A DNA stretch of 56,532 nucleotides from an uncultured Oceanospirillaceae bacterium (GCA_937138495.1 CAKZPE010000073.1:1-56532), one strand, 5' to 3'; positions 28,164 to 37,644 are shown, counted from the first letter of the stretch. A program made the numbers and translations. The notes: generated by a model not told the origin, from the sequence alone.

Positions 28164-29360
28164 CTAGGCAGCCTGCTCACTTTTCAGGTGATCTCTTTCA
28201 AACCTGCGCCGGGCCAGATAAAAACTCAGCGGGATCAGCACACTCACTCCCAATAACAGCCACAGATAGCTGTCGTATGAGCGGCCGACTAACCACAGTG
28301 CAGCTCCTACTAAGGGCGCCACCGCCTGCGCCAGATTATAAGGCGCCGTCAGTAAAGCATTCACCCGCCCGTAAGGTTGATCCGGAAAATAATCAATAAT
28401 CACAATGCCTTTAACGATGATCAGACTGCCGCCAAGCACACCGTAAAAAACAATTATAATGACCCATAGCGGAACTACTGCACTGCTCAGGTACATCGCC
28501 AATAATACCAACGGCTGAAACAGGGTCAGCATGACTGCAGCACTGGTCGCTGCATGACTGCGCAGCAGCCACATTAACCACAGACGGCCAGTAACCTGTA
28601 CAGGCCCAAGCATCGCCACCAGCCAGATTGCCGTAGACGTGTCTAGCTGCTTTTCTAACAAAATGGCGAACAAATGAAAATTCAGCCCCGCCTGTATCAG
28701 CCCATAGCCAACAAAGGCCACCACTAAAAACCAGAACACCGGCAGCCTGAGTACACCGTCAGGCTGACGGGAAGCTTCTTTGCGGACAGGCAGCTGAGTA
28801 TCGGGCTGCCTGAGCAGCCAAAAATAGATCCCAGGCGCAATCAGCAAATACGTCAGCCCCATAGCAGGCATCGCCAAACGCCAGCCAAATGTATCTATTA
28901 ACAGCTGTGTATAGGGCATAAACACCAGACTGGCAAACCCCGCCCAAAGCGTCAGCCGCGGAATCATGTAGCGGGCCTGCTCCACACCAAAGCAGTAGGT
29001 CACACAGGCAAATAACGGCTCATATAAGCTGGCGGCCAGCGCAACGCCCATCAGCATATACAACGCGTACAACTGCCAGACGGCGTCAACAAATGACAGA
29101 CCGCCTAGCACGCAGGCCCCTAACAGTCCGCCAAGGCACATTACCGCCCGACCGTACCCCAAATCGATCCAGCGACCTACCGGATAGGCACTGACAGCAG
29201 CCACGGCCATCGCCACGCTGCCTGCCGCATAAACGTCGAATCTTGACCAGCCATACTCGGCCAGCAATGCTTCCGCCAACATAGGAAAGCTATACAGCAG
29301 GCATCCCCAGGCACTCATCTGAGCACCGCCCAGCCAGACAACTTTTAACACGGCAGGCAT
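28164..29360 (-). CDS. Major facilitator superfamily transporter
   Basis: A 398-residue inner-membrane protein with about twelve hydrophobic segments and a central cytoplasmic loop near residues 190-205 (RQPDTQLPVRKEASRQPDG). The segment YPVGRWIDLGYGR resembles the MFS loop 2-3 motif. The substrate cannot be read from sequence. It converges with the oxygenase gene and follows the TRAP genes in the same direction, but 315 bp and a terminator separate it from them. Confidence 0.85.
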   Translation of the reverse strand: MPAVLKVVWLGGAQMSAWGCLLYSFPMLAEALLAEYGWSRFDVYAAGSVAMAVAAVSAYPVGRWIDLGYGRAVMCLGGLLGACVLGGLSFVDAVWQLYALYMLMGVALAASLYEPLFACVTYCFGVEQARYMIPRLTLWAGFASLVFMPYTQLLIDTFGWRLAMPAMGLTYLLIAPGIYFWLLRQPDTQLPVRKEASRQPDGVLRLPVFWFLVVAFVGYGLIQAGLNFHLFAILLEKQLDTSTAIWLVAMLGPVQVTGRLWLMWLLRSHAATSAAVMLTLFQPLVLLAMYLSSAVVPLWVIIIVFYGVLGGSLIIVKGIVIIDYFPDQPYGRVNALLTAPYNLAQAVAPLVGAALWLVGRSYDSYLWLLLGVSVLIPLSFYLARRRFERDHLKSEQAA

Positions 29361-29675
29361 CCGGACTTTTCAGACAACGGATGAATATACAACCCCGATA
29401 CAATCATTCTTTCCACCTGACAGTCATTGTTTTCCCGGTACACACACCAGCGGCTCTCCCCCCCCCCTTAGACCTCCGGGGCTTTTTAAGCCACAAGCGC
29501 CCAAGCATAAACCGCAATCCCCTGATAAATAAGCCCCACTCGATACAATAAACAGTGCCCACTCTAAAGCTTTTCCTATTCAGAAAACGGTCAGGTATAG
29601 CAACCTCCTGCATGCCACTTTAGCCCCAACTAAAAAAGCCCTCACGAAGAGGGCTTAAGAAGTACCTTATAGCTG
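29361..29675. other. Intergenic region between TRAP permease and MFS genes
   Basis: This 315-bp gap holds the terminator of the TRAP operon at 29632-29656. A C-run/G-run-rich stretch lies around 29450-29480. No convincing coding region or RNA gene was found. Confidence 0.4.
29632..29656 (-). terminator. Terminator of the TAXI-TRAP operon
   Basis: The stem AAGCCCTC / GAGGGCTT with loop ACGAA lies 20 bp after the permease stop; on the minus strand it is followed by a run of six T. Confidence 0.9.
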
Positions 29676-31595
29676 TCAGGAAACCGTTTCAGCCCTGGAG
29701 TTCCGGGCTTTGGAAAACATATACAGCAACACAAACACCCCCAGCACAGCGACATCCCGCAGATACACATCTATCCAGGAAAACAATGCAATGCCAATCC
29801 CCAGAGCAATCAGCAGCAAGCGGGCCAGAATATTCAGGTGGCTGGAAAAATACCCGGCTATCCCCGCCGCCAGTAATGAAAGCCCGCCGACAATCGCTGT
29901 CAGATGCGCAACGATGCTGATAAAGCTGCCTTCCATGCGCATTTCCGGCACAAACAGATAACTGAAGCCAACCACATAGCCTGCAATCGCCATACGCGAG
30001 GCATGCAGCCCCGTCAGCAACGGATTACAGCGGGCAATTGACGCCGCCGCATAAGAAGCAATGGATACCGGCGGTGTGGCATCAGCCAGAATGGCAAAAT
30101 AGAAAATAAACATATGCGCTGCCAGCACCGGTGCACCAAACTCATTAATCAGCAGTGGCGCACCAATGGCGGAAGTAATCACGTACGCAGGAGTCGTCGG
30201 TACACCCATGCCCATAATCAGCGTGACAAACATCAGTGCAATAGCCGCTACCCACATCTGGCCATTGGCAATATCAGTCACGATAGACCCGATAGAAACC
30301 ACTAACCCGGTTTTAGTCAGTACAGCGACGATAATACCGGCACCGGCACAGGCCACCGCAATGGTTACCGTGTTACGGCCGGCGGTCACCAGCACATCAA
30401 ACAACTGCTTAGGGCTAAACCGTTCTGACGTCAGGGTAACCACCACCAGTGTGGCAAGAATTGAGTACAGTGCCGACATATGGGGTGAGTAGCGCAACAT
30501 CAGCAGTACAATCAATACGACGATCGGAATCAGCAGATACAGTTTTTTCAGTACGTCTGCCGTGGTGGGCAAGTCACTGGCGTCCATGCCTTTAAGGCCG
30601 TGCTTACGGGCTTCAAAATGCACCGATACAAAAATCAGCGTGAAGAAACACAACGAGCCTAATATAGCCGCGACGATGATCTCGCTATACGGCGTATTCG
30701 TAATCTCCGACATGATAAAGGCCCCGGCGCCCATGATCGGTGGCGCACTCTGCCCCCCGACACTGGCTGCTGTTTCAATTCCGCCGGCAACCTGTGGACG
30801 GAAACCGATCCGCTTCATCATCGGAATGGTAAAGGAGCCAGTGGTAAATACGTTCGCCGACGCAGACCCACTCATGGTGCCAAAAAATGCAGAGGTCACC
30901 ACCGCCACTTTTGCCGGACCACCGCTGTAACGGCCGGCAATCAGCTGGCCGCCCTGGGTGAATAATTTGCCTACACCACTGGCCTCCATAAAGGCCCCAT
31001 AGGCAATAAAGATCGCCACCATGGTAGCCGCAATGCCGGTAATCGAACCAAACATGCCCTGGCCATTGAACAGATACAAGGTCTCGATAATTTCGTAATA
31101 CGGCAGGTCCCGGTAATTAAAGATGCCGGGCATATATTCAGTCAGGAAAAGGTAACTGATGCCTACCGTTACCAGCCCTGCCAGAATCGGTGAGACCGAA
31201 CGGCGCAACGCTTCCAGTAACAGCAGTGTGGCAATAGTGCCCATCCATAACTCAACCGGCAGGACTTCATCGATGCCTTCCAGGCGCAGGTTAATCCGGT
31301 CTGCCTCAAGCCATGAATACAGAAAAGGCAAAATTGCGACGATAAAAAGTACAACGGCCCCCGGCCCCGGGATAAAAGGATGATCCACACTGACCTGATC
31401 CCGCCGGCGCGGGAACATTAAAAACACCAGCGGCACCATAAACAGCAGATGCAGAGAACGCTGGGTACGCGGCTCCAGAAATCCGATATAAGCCGTGTAA
31501 AGATGGAAGACACTGGCTGCGAACGCCCACAGCGCTATAAATCGCAGCATCCAGACAGCATAACGGCTGTCCGGCGCAGTCAGATTAGAAAACAT
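29676..31595 (-). CDS. TAXI-TRAP transporter fused 4TM/12TM permease
   Basis: A 639-residue inner-membrane protein that combines the small (DctQ-like, about residues 1-120) and large (DctM-like) permease units, as usual for TAXI-type TRAP systems. DctM hallmarks are GTMSGSASANVFTTGSFTIP, ETAASVGGQSAPPIMGAGAF, LIMGMGVPTTPAYVI and ADATPPVSIASYAAASIA. It takes up an organic solute with sodium using the binding protein encoded just upstream; 135 bp with a strong hairpin separate them. Ligand unknown. Confidence 0.93.
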   Translation of the reverse strand: MFSNLTAPDSRYAVWMLRFIALWAFAASVFHLYTAYIGFLEPRTQRSLHLLFMVPLVFLMFPRRRDQVSVDHPFIPGPGAVVLFIVAILPFLYSWLEADRINLRLEGIDEVLPVELWMGTIATLLLLEALRRSVSPILAGLVTVGISYLFLTEYMPGIFNYRDLPYYEIIETLYLFNGQGMFGSITGIAATMVAIFIAYGAFMEASGVGKLFTQGGQLIAGRYSGGPAKVAVVTSAFFGTMSGSASANVFTTGSFTIPMMKRIGFRPQVAGGIETAASVGGQSAPPIMGAGAFIMSEITNTPYSEIIVAAILGSLCFFTLIFVSVHFEARKHGLKGMDASDLPTTADVLKKLYLLIPIVVLIVLLMLRYSPHMSALYSILATLVVVTLTSERFSPKQLFDVLVTAGRNTVTIAVACAGAGIIVAVLTKTGLVVSIGSIVTDIANGQMWVAAIALMFVTLIMGMGVPTTPAYVITSAIGAPLLINEFGAPVLAAHMFIFYFAILADATPPVSIASYAAASIARCNPLLTGLHASRMAIAGYVVGFSYLFVPEMRMEGSFISIVAHLTAIVGGLSLLAAGIAGYFSSHLNILARLLLIALGIGIALFSWIDVYLRDVAVLGVFVLLYMFSKARNSRAETVS

Positions 31596-31679
31596 AACAT
31601 CACCCTAAAACGTACCCCTTGACCCTGCCATTATACCGTCGCGGCAGCACAGAGAAATCAACAGGCAGTGGAGATAAAA

Positions 31680-31703
31680 CGGCCGGGCTTAAAAACCCGG
31701 CCG
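31680..31703 (-). terminator. Intercistronic hairpin between TAXI binding protein and permease
   Basis: A perfect stem CGGCCGGG / CCCGGCCG with an eight-base loop. It lies within the operon and has no long T-run, so it probably attenuates read-through or protects the binding-protein mRNA, giving more binding protein than permease. Confidence 0.7.
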
Positions 31704-31730
31704 CGAACAGATCATGCCAAGGATAAAACC

Positions 31731-32702
31731 TTACATGTAACCCGCTTCTTTGTAGTACTTGGCAGCACCCGGGTGAACCGGAGCCGGCGCATTTTTAAAT
31801 GCGGTGGCACAGTCAAACGCTTTCATGGATGCATGAATGCTGGCCAGCTTAGCGTTGTTTTCGCACAGGGTTTTAGTGACTTTATACACAGTGTCTTCGC
31901 TGACATTCTTACCCACCAGCAATGTAGTGGCCATCTTGATGGTGTTTGCCGCCGCAACACCTTCATAAGTGTCCGCCGGAATCGTACCGCTGAGGAAGCC
32001 ATACTTTTCATTCAGGCCTTTCAGGGTTGAGTCAGAGAAATTCACCAGATGCATCTTACGGGCCTGACCCATATCAATCATCGCAGCACCCGGCAGGCCC
32101 TGACCGCCAAAGACATAATCAACCTGACCGTCTTTAAACTGCGAGCTCATCTCACTGAAGTTACCGTGGTTAATCTTAAAGCCACGGTCTTTCAGGTCAT
32201 CATAGCTGGTACCAAACTGTTCCATCATCCAGCGGAACGCCTGCTCACCGGAAGAACCGCGTTTCACCACTGCAATGTTAACGTCCTTGCCGTTTTTCAG
32301 CAGATCTTCAATGGAGTTGTATTTAGCATTCTCGCTGGCCACCATGTGGTAGAAAATATCCGAGAAGCTCATGCCGACCATCATCAGGTTTTCATGGGGC
32401 TTGTTGTTATACAGCACCACACCTTTACTGGCCTGATAAGAAAAAGTATCCAGCCCCCAGCCGAACTGGCTGATGCCACGGTCGATCTTGGTCGGGTTGG
32501 TGGTACCGCCACCGGGTACAATTTTGAGGGTCAGATCAGGATAAGCGTCCTTCACCAGGTTAGAGACACCGGACGCCATAGTGAACCAGCCTCCCCCCAG
32601 CTGACCTGAAGTCCATTCCAGCACTTCAGCATTTGCGCTTACTGACACACCCAGCGCAATCGCCGCTGAACAAACTTGATTGAGTATTTTTTTTCTTATC
32701 AT
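31731..32702 (-). CDS. TAXI family TRAP solute-binding protein
   Basis: A periplasmic binding protein of 323 residues with a Sec signal peptide (MIRKKILNQVCSAAIALG, cleavage after SANA near residue 25). The mature part starts EVLEWTSGQLGGGWFTMASG, the TAXI-family opening, and includes VPGGGTTNPTKIDRG and the C-terminal PVHPGAAKYYKEAGYM. It delivers a solute to the fused permease encoded downstream. A CTGTATACAG motif lies 138 bp upstream. Confidence 0.93.
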   Translation of the reverse strand: MIRKKILNQVCSAAIALGVSVSANAEVLEWTSGQLGGGWFTMASGVSNLVKDAYPDLTLKIVPGGGTTNPTKIDRGISQFGWGLDTFSYQASKGVVLYNNKPHENLMMVGMSFSDIFYHMVASENAKYNSIEDLLKNGKDVNIAVVKRGSSGEQAFRWMMEQFGTSYDDLKDRGFKINHGNFSEMSSQFKDGQVDYVFGGQGLPGAAMIDMGQARKMHLVNFSDSTLKGLNEKYGFLSGTIPADTYEGVAAANTIKMATTLLVGKNVSEDTVYKVTKTLCENNAKLASIHASMKAFDCATAFKNAPAPVHPGAAKYYKEAGYM

Positions 32703-32839
32703 GGGTCTTCACCGTGTGGCGAGCTTTACTCAGACAACACCTACTGCCCTGTTATGCCTGCAACCATCGTTACAGACAGGTAAGCACTGTCATGATGCAA
32801 AATCTCTGTCGTTGTTATTAGAATCTTTCGTATTTAAAA

Positions 32840-32849
32840 CTGTATACAG
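32840..32849. promoter_or_regulatory. Putative GntR operator
   Basis: A perfect palindrome CTGTATACAG preceded by AAA, the same as at 26954. It lies between the TRAP binding-protein gene and the GntR regulator gene, the expected place for control by that regulator. Confidence 0.55.
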
Positions 32850-33033
32850 AAAAAAATATAACACTATATACCAAAGTTTCTCAATCCCTGATCCCCTTCA
32901 CGGGGCAATATAAAACAGCTGAAGAATAAGCGTAGAACAGCACAGACGAATCTGGCTGCCAAAAACATCACAATGGAGAAAACGCCTAACGATAACCGGG
33001 AAAGCGCTGAGGATTTTTGAGGATAACAGAACG

Positions 33034-33069
33034 GCAGCCAGTGCAGTAAAAACAGCCTGCACTGGCTGC
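33034..33069. terminator. Strong hairpin after the GntR gene
   Basis: A 13-bp perfect stem GCAGCCAGTGCAG / CTGCACTGGCTGC with a ten-base loop lies 8 bp after the regulator stop. There is no T-run on either side, so it may stabilise the mRNA end or assist factor-dependent termination. Confidence 0.55.
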
Positions 33070-33076
33070 AACAGTA

Positions 33077-33775
33077 TTACTCGGTCGGCATCTGGCCAGT
33101 GTAGATCAGACCATACGCCTGACGAATAGAAACAGAAATTTCTTCCCGGCGACGGCTGACATGTTCGCCGATCAGGCTGACAGCCTCTTCTTCACGACGG
33201 TCAACAACGGCCTCTACAATGCGTTTATGGCTGGGTTCAAACACTTTCTCGGACGTTACATCAATCCAGCGCATAAAATAGATCCGCTGATTAACATTAC
33301 ACAAGGCGTTAACAATTTCCTCGTTATCCGAGAGGCGCGCCAGTGTCTCATGGAACTGCTGATCAACCTTCAGATTGGCAACGGTCTTATCCTGCTGATA
33401 AATACCGTGAATGCCGGCATAAAAATCAGCAAATTCCTGCAACTGTTCATCCGTCGCCCGGCGACATGCCAGCCGCACCGCCTGCTCTTCTAACAGCTGA
33501 CGGTACTCATACAGATCAAAGACTTCTTTCTCATCCAGTTCACGGCAGAAGAAACCTTTATTCCGTTCCCAGCGCAATAACTTCTCAGATACCAGTTGCT
33601 GCATCGCCTCACGTAACGGCGTACGGCTGACATCCAGCTGCTTGGCCAGTTTACCCTCGTTAATGCGCTCACCGGGCCGGAACTCGAATTTAATCGCCAT
33701 GTTACTGACGCGCTGATAAATAGACTCTTTAATATCTGCTGACGGCTGTTTTACCGCGGTTGAATCCGTTGACAT
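33077..33775 (-). CDS. GntR-family (FCD domain) transcriptional regulator
   Basis: A 232-residue regulator. The winged-helix domain is at residues about 15-80 (PGERINEGKLAKQLDVSRTP then LREAMQQLV), followed by the all-helical FCD effector domain, whose metal-binding pattern includes DQQFHETLARLSDN and the HKRIVEAV and GEHVSRRRE histidines. FCD regulators usually respond to carboxylic acids. GTATAC-centred palindromes, typical targets of this subfamily, occur upstream of the TAXI-TRAP operon, the 2-oxoglutarate oxygenase and the FAD oxidoreductase, suggesting one local regulon. Confidence 0.92.
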   Translation of the reverse strand: MSTDSTAVKQPSADIKESIYQRVSNMAIKFEFRPGERINEGKLAKQLDVSRTPLREAMQQLVSEKLLRWERNKGFFCRELDEKEVFDLYEYRQLLEEQAVRLACRRATDEQLQEFADFYAGIHGIYQQDKTVANLKVDQQFHETLARLSDNEEIVNALCNVNQRIYFMRWIDVTSEKVFEPSHKRIVEAVVDRREEEAVSLIGEHVSRRREEISVSIRQAYGLIYTGQMPTE

Positions 33776-34016
33776 GCACTCTCGCTCGAACGTTACGTTC
33801 CGACAGGCTCTGCTGCAGTTATTATGTCTATTGCTTTTTTGCGCCGCAGAGCCGGATAACTTTTTTGCTAAAATACCACACTTGGCTACAGGACAAAGGA
33901 ATTATTTACATCCTCCGGGCATAAGCAAATGCCGGAAAAATCCAGCCAGGGAATGAACTTGCAAGCGGTTTTAGGTGCCCCAGTCAGAGAAGCCCCGCTG
34001 AACTGAGGAATACTAC

Positions 34017-34877
34017 GTGATAGCACGCAACTTTCACCGGCTAAGACAATTGTTTGTCCCCCTTCTGGCCCTGATATATTTCAGCCTGACTGCAACCGCA
34101 CTGCAGGCGGCCCCTAAAGCTGAACTCTGGCCGGTCTGGCAACCGGTCACCCGCGCCGAGCGCTCTGAACTGCCCGATTTCAAAATCTGGCAGAGCTTTC
34201 TTGATCGCTACGTCAAGCCTTACGAAGACGGCCTCAACCGGGTGGATTATGCCCGCGTCACAGCCGCTGACAAACAGCAACTGAAAAACCTGTTAGCCGG
34301 TCTGGCAAACACAGACCCCCGCGGCTGGGGGCCGGCAACACAAAAGACCTTCTGGATTAATACCTATAATCTGGCCGTTGTATCACTGGTACTGGATCAC
34401 TACCCACTGGAGTCCATCAGAGATATTCGCCTGAGCTTCAAAAGCCTCTTTAACGGCGGCCCCTGGGAAGATAAATATCTGACGGTAGCAGGCGAAGCGC
34501 TTTCGCTGAATGATATTGAACACCGTATTTTACGTCCGATCTGGCCAGACCGCCGCCTGCACTTCGCCCTCAACTGTGCCAGTGTGGGCTGCCCTAACCT
34601 GGCAACTCAGATCTATAAAACTGAAACACTGGATCAGCAACTGGATGCCGCCGAACAGGACTTCCTGAAAAACAACCGGGCAGTTTTCTGGCAACCCCGT
34701 GAAAACACACTGCAGCTTTCCAGCATCTTTGACTGGTATCAGGTGGATTTCGCCCGCAATGAAAACCAGCTACTCAGTTACCTGCAGCAACAGGGCGTAC
34801 TCAGTACCGAGGTACTGCAGAATCCGGATCTGAAAATCAGCTATGACTATAACTGGAATCTGAACACTGACCGCTGA
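34017..34877 (+). CDS. DUF547 domain protein, exported
   Basis: A 286-residue protein with an N-terminal signal peptide (hydrophobic LFVPLLALIYFSLTATALQA, cleavage near residue 31). The DUF547 domain covers about 80-230, with KTFWINTYNLAVVSLVLDHY, LSLNDIEHRILRP and FALNCASVGCPNL including the conserved Cys. The fold has been compared with transglutaminase-like proteins but activity is not established. The start is a GTG with GAGGA eight bases upstream. It stands alone and converges with the dehydrogenase gene. Confidence 0.87.
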   Translation: MIARNFHRLRQLFVPLLALIYFSLTATALQAAPKAELWPVWQPVTRAERSELPDFKIWQSFLDRYVKPYEDGLNRVDYARVTAADKQQLKNLLAGLANTDPRGWGPATQKTFWINTYNLAVVSLVLDHYPLESIRDIRLSFKSLFNGGPWEDKYLTVAGEALSLNDIEHRILRPIWPDRRLHFALNCASVGCPNLATQIYKTETLDQQLDAAEQDFLKNNRAVFWQPRENTLQLSSIFDWYQVDFARNENQLLSYLQQQGVLSTEVLQNPDLKISYDYNWNLNTDR

Positions 34878-34881
34878 AGAA

Positions 34882-34924
34882 AAGCCCGTTATTGCTGACC
34901 TGAAAGGCTTAACATAACGGGCTT
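34882..34924. terminator. Bidirectional hairpin between converging genes
   Basis: The stem AAGCCCGTTAT / ATAACGGGCTT (11 bp, perfect) encloses a 21-base loop, between the DUF547 and dehydrogenase stops. Confidence 0.6.
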
Positions 34925-34940
34925 ACTCATACAGCGTTTC

Positions 34941-35831
34941 TCAGCGCAATACCTGACCGGTACGCTCCTCCAGTAAACGTACGATATTCAGATGCGGCAC
35001 CTGCGGCCCGTATGCTTTAATCGCTTCCTGATAGGTCGCATACACTTTATCAGCCAGCGCCAGTTGCACATCCAGATGGCTGCCCAGCTCGGTAATCAGG
35101 CGCATATCTTTAGTTGCCAGCCCCAGCGCAAAGGACTCATCATAGCTGCCATCCAGTACCTTGGGGATGTAGTTATCCACGACATAACTCTGAGCACAGC
35201 TGTTACTTAAAACATCGCTCAGGGTATGCAAGTCCAGCCCGGCTTTTGCCCCCAGCATCAATGCTTCCCCAATGCCCTGCGCCACCAGATAATTCAGGTG
35301 TAACTGGCTGAGTTTAGTGACATAGCCGGCACCGGAAGGCCCCATACGCACGGCTTTTTTCGTAAAGCTTGCCAGTAAGTCCTGATAAGGTTTCAGCACA
35401 TCCGGCTCAGCCCCCAGCAACATTGTCAGCCGGCCTTCGGCAGCCCCTTCACTGCCACCGGTCACCGGCGCATCAATGAGGGTCATATGGGCAGGTGCCG
35501 CGGCCAGTACCTGTTGCCATTCCGCCAGCTCATTCGTACTGGTTTCAAACCAGCAACAACCTTTCCGGGCGTTTTCCAGAATGCCTTCCTTCCCATACGC
35601 CACCTGATTAACCTGCACCGCACTGGGCAAAGAAGTAAATAACACATCACATTCAGCCGCCATACGGGCCACCGAACCGCCGTCACGCGCACCGTTATCC
35701 ACCAGACGCTGTACTGCATCCCTGTTGAGATCCAGTACCTGCAATTCATATTCATGCCAGCGACAGTATTCCAGCAGGTTTGCCGCCATGCCTGAGCCCA
35801 TATTGCCCAAACCAATGAAACCGATTTTCAT
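34941..35831 (-). CDS. NAD(P)-dependent beta-hydroxyacid dehydrogenase (3-hydroxyisobutyrate dehydrogenase family)
   Basis: A 296-residue dehydrogenase. The NAD(P)-binding motif is GFIGLGNMGSGMAANLLE at the N-terminus; the substrate motif DAPVTGGSEGAAEGRLTMLLG lies near residues 120-140 and the catalytic Lys is in GYVTKLSQLHLNYL (about 172). Members oxidise beta-hydroxy acids such as 3-hydroxyisobutyrate, tartronate semialdehyde or threonate derivatives. It is the last gene of a three-gene minus-strand group with a class II aldolase and a GhrA-like reductase, suggesting hydroxy-acid metabolism. The exact substrate is not predictable. Confidence 0.9.
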   Translation of the reverse strand: MKIGFIGLGNMGSGMAANLLEYCRWHEYELQVLDLNRDAVQRLVDNGARDGGSVARMAAECDVLFTSLPSAVQVNQVAYGKEGILENARKGCCWFETSTNELAEWQQVLAAAPAHMTLIDAPVTGGSEGAAEGRLTMLLGAEPDVLKPYQDLLASFTKKAVRMGPSGAGYVTKLSQLHLNYLVAQGIGEALMLGAKAGLDLHTLSDVLSNSCAQSYVVDNYIPKVLDGSYDESFALGLATKDMRLITELGSHLDVQLALADKVYATYQEAIKAYGPQVPHLNIVRLLEERTGQVLR

Positions 35832-35854
35832 AGCCTGTTACCTGTATTACCGGG

Positions 35855-36592
35855 TTACTGTTTATAAGATGGATCCAGCCGGTCGCATTTACGCAACAAA
35901 GCAGGCCATTCATATTTACCCGGCGGAAAAGCTTCATACTGTTTAGAGGCCTTTTCCCACAACTCAGTCGGGCCCGGATCCAGTTCATAACCGGATGCTG
36001 TCGCCTGTAATGCCACTTCGCACAGGCGCACCAGATAGTACATATTCATGAAACACTCACCGGCAGTAGCACCGACAGTCAGGAAACCGTGATTACGCAT
36101 CACCAGACAACTGTTATCCCCCAGATTTTCCGCAATCCGGAAGCGTTCATCCGGGTCAACCGACAACCCTTCCCAGTCATGAAAACCGACTTTGCCGTAC
36201 AACATAGAAGAATCCTGGATCAGAAACGGCAGCTCTTTAAAGGCCGTCGCTGCGCTGGCAGATTTAGGATGCGCATGGAAGACAAAGCGATTGTCTTTAT
36301 GGCTCTCACTCAGATGTACAGCCCCATGAATAATAAAACCGGCAGTATTTACATCTTCCGGCCCTTCCAGCACGTTGCCCTCTTCATCCACCTTAATCAG
36401 ATTAGACGCACAGACCTCATCGTAGTACAGACCAAAACGGTGCATATAAAAGTGATGATCGGAACCGGGAACCCGGGCAGTTATATGATTCCAGATAGTG
36501 TCGTCCCAGCCAAAGTAATGGGTCAGACGGAACATCGCTGCCAGATCAATCCGCACCTGCTCCTGTTGCTGTTCTAGTGTCAGTTCGCTCAT
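35855..36592 (-). CDS. Class II aldolase/adducin family protein
   Basis: A 245-residue metal-dependent aldolase-like protein. The class II fold is shown by IWNHITARVPGSDHHFYMHR, NTAGFIIHGAVHLS, FVFHAHPKSASAA (His zinc ligands) and SCLVMRNHGFLTVGATAGE (third His). The family includes fuculose phosphate aldolases and decarboxylases; this subgroup has no agreed substrate. The start at 36592 lies eight bases from the stop of the GhrA-like gene, so the two are coupled. Confidence 0.87.
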   Translation of the reverse strand: MSELTLEQQQEQVRIDLAAMFRLTHYFGWDDTIWNHITARVPGSDHHFYMHRFGLYYDEVCASNLIKVDEEGNVLEGPEDVNTAGFIIHGAVHLSESHKDNRFVFHAHPKSASAATAFKELPFLIQDSSMLYGKVGFHDWEGLSVDPDERFRIAENLGDNSCLVMRNHGFLTVGATAGECFMNMYYLVRLCEVALQATASGYELDPGPTELWEKASKQYEAFPPGKYEWPALLRKCDRLDPSYKQ

Positions 36593-36599
36593 AGTCATC

Positions 36600-37544
36600 T
36601 CACATTTTATTTTTATCGGTGAACCGGCCGGGTCTGTGCAGCGGAAATGGCTGCTCTCCCTGCTCAATTCTGTGAATATTATCCACCACCAGTTTAGCCG
36701 CCGAACGGGCATAGGTGGCGCCGGACATATGGGGGGTAATATGAATATCGGGATGCCGCCAGAGCGGCGAATCTGCGGGTAAAGGCTCAATGCTGAATGC
36801 ATCCAGTACTGCCCGGGATAAACGGCCCTCCGCCAGCGCGGCAATAACATCGGCTTCTGCCAACACCTCACCCCGGCTGATATTCACCAACACGGTTTCG
36901 GCCGGCAGCTGCGACAGCAGACCAGCATTAATCATATGACGGGTGTCCGGCGTCAGAGGTAAACAATTAATAATCATTCTGCTCTGCGGCAAAGCCGCCT
37001 TTAAATCATCCGCACTGAAGCAGTCGATGTCCGGCAGAGTGACAGAGTTACGGTCCCAGCCCAGGACTTTGTAGCCGTTATCTGCCAACCGGCCGGCGAC
37101 TGTTTTTCCCACCATACCCAGCCCCAGTACCAGTACCGGAAATTCATCACTGGCACACAGGTTATGCCGCTCCCAGTGAGCCCTGCTCTGCTGATCGGCA
37201 TACACACCGAAACGGCGATGAAAATGCAGCACCCAGTACAGCGCATAGCGGGCCATATCTTCCAGTACCTGAGGATCAACCAGCCTTAATACCGGCACAT
37301 CCGGCATTGCCGGATCAGCATCAACCGCCTCGGTACCGGCGCCCAGTAAATGAACGGCTCTGAGATTCGGATACGCAGCAAGGTCTCCCGGCGGATGATC
37401 CCACACCAGGGCATACTCAATCTGCTGACGGCGTTCCGGCGTCATATCGGCAAACAAAAAGACCTGCTGATCCGGCATCAGCTCAGCCAGCGCCGCCTGC
37501 CAGGAAGCATTATCATAACCATGGTTGTTCAGCAGAATTGCCAT
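36600..37544 (-). CDS. ghrA: Glyoxylate/hydroxypyruvate reductase A-like D-2-hydroxyacid dehydrogenase
   Basis: A 314-residue NAD(P)-dependent reductase. The nucleotide-binding motif is VLGLGMVGKTVAGRLADNG; the catalytic residues are Arg in LVNISRGEV, Glu in SIEPLPADSPLWRH and His in ITPHMSGATYA. The wording DAFSIEPLPADSPLWRHP is characteristic of GhrA, which reduces glyoxylate or hydroxypyruvate. The start at 37544 is chosen for its GGAG at five bases. It leads an operon with the aldolase and dehydrogenase and is divergent from a TauE permease. Confidence 0.85.
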   Translation of the reverse strand: MAILLNNHGYDNASWQAALAELMPDQQVFLFADMTPERRQQIEYALVWDHPPGDLAAYPNLRAVHLLGAGTEAVDADPAMPDVPVLRLVDPQVLEDMARYALYWVLHFHRRFGVYADQQSRAHWERHNLCASDEFPVLVLGLGMVGKTVAGRLADNGYKVLGWDRNSVTLPDIDCFSADDLKAALPQSRMIINCLPLTPDTRHMINAGLLSQLPAETVLVNISRGEVLAEADVIAALAEGRLSRAVLDAFSIEPLPADSPLWRHPDIHITPHMSGATYARSAAKLVVDNIHRIEQGEQPFPLHRPGRFTDKNKM

Positions 37545-37629
37545 GACTTCTCCGCCATCAGTTAAAGCATCTGACCAGTATTTTCTGCACTCTGAAAAAG
37601 AAGTAAAACGAATAATACACGTCACTCAC

Positions 37630-37644
37630 ATCGATTTTTTCGAT
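37630..37644. promoter_or_regulatory. Inverted repeat in divergent promoter region
   Basis: ATCGA-TTTTT-TCGAT lies between the ghrA-like operon and the TauE-family gene. It may be an operator for one or both; no regulator is assigned. Confidence 0.3.

Larger units (their letters stand above)
32703..33076. promoter_or_regulatory. Intergenic region upstream of the TAXI-TRAP operon
   Basis: This 374-bp gap contains the TRAP promoter region with the palindrome CTGTATACAG at 32840-32849 in an A/T-rich surround, and a 13-bp perfect stem at 33034-33069 just after the GntR gene. No coding region was seen. Confidence 0.5.

Noticed and set aside
29404..29613. Small minus-strand open frame between the MFS and TRAP genes
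   Set aside because: No family resemblance and a composition like non-coding DNA, including a G/C-run-encoded RRSKGGG segment.
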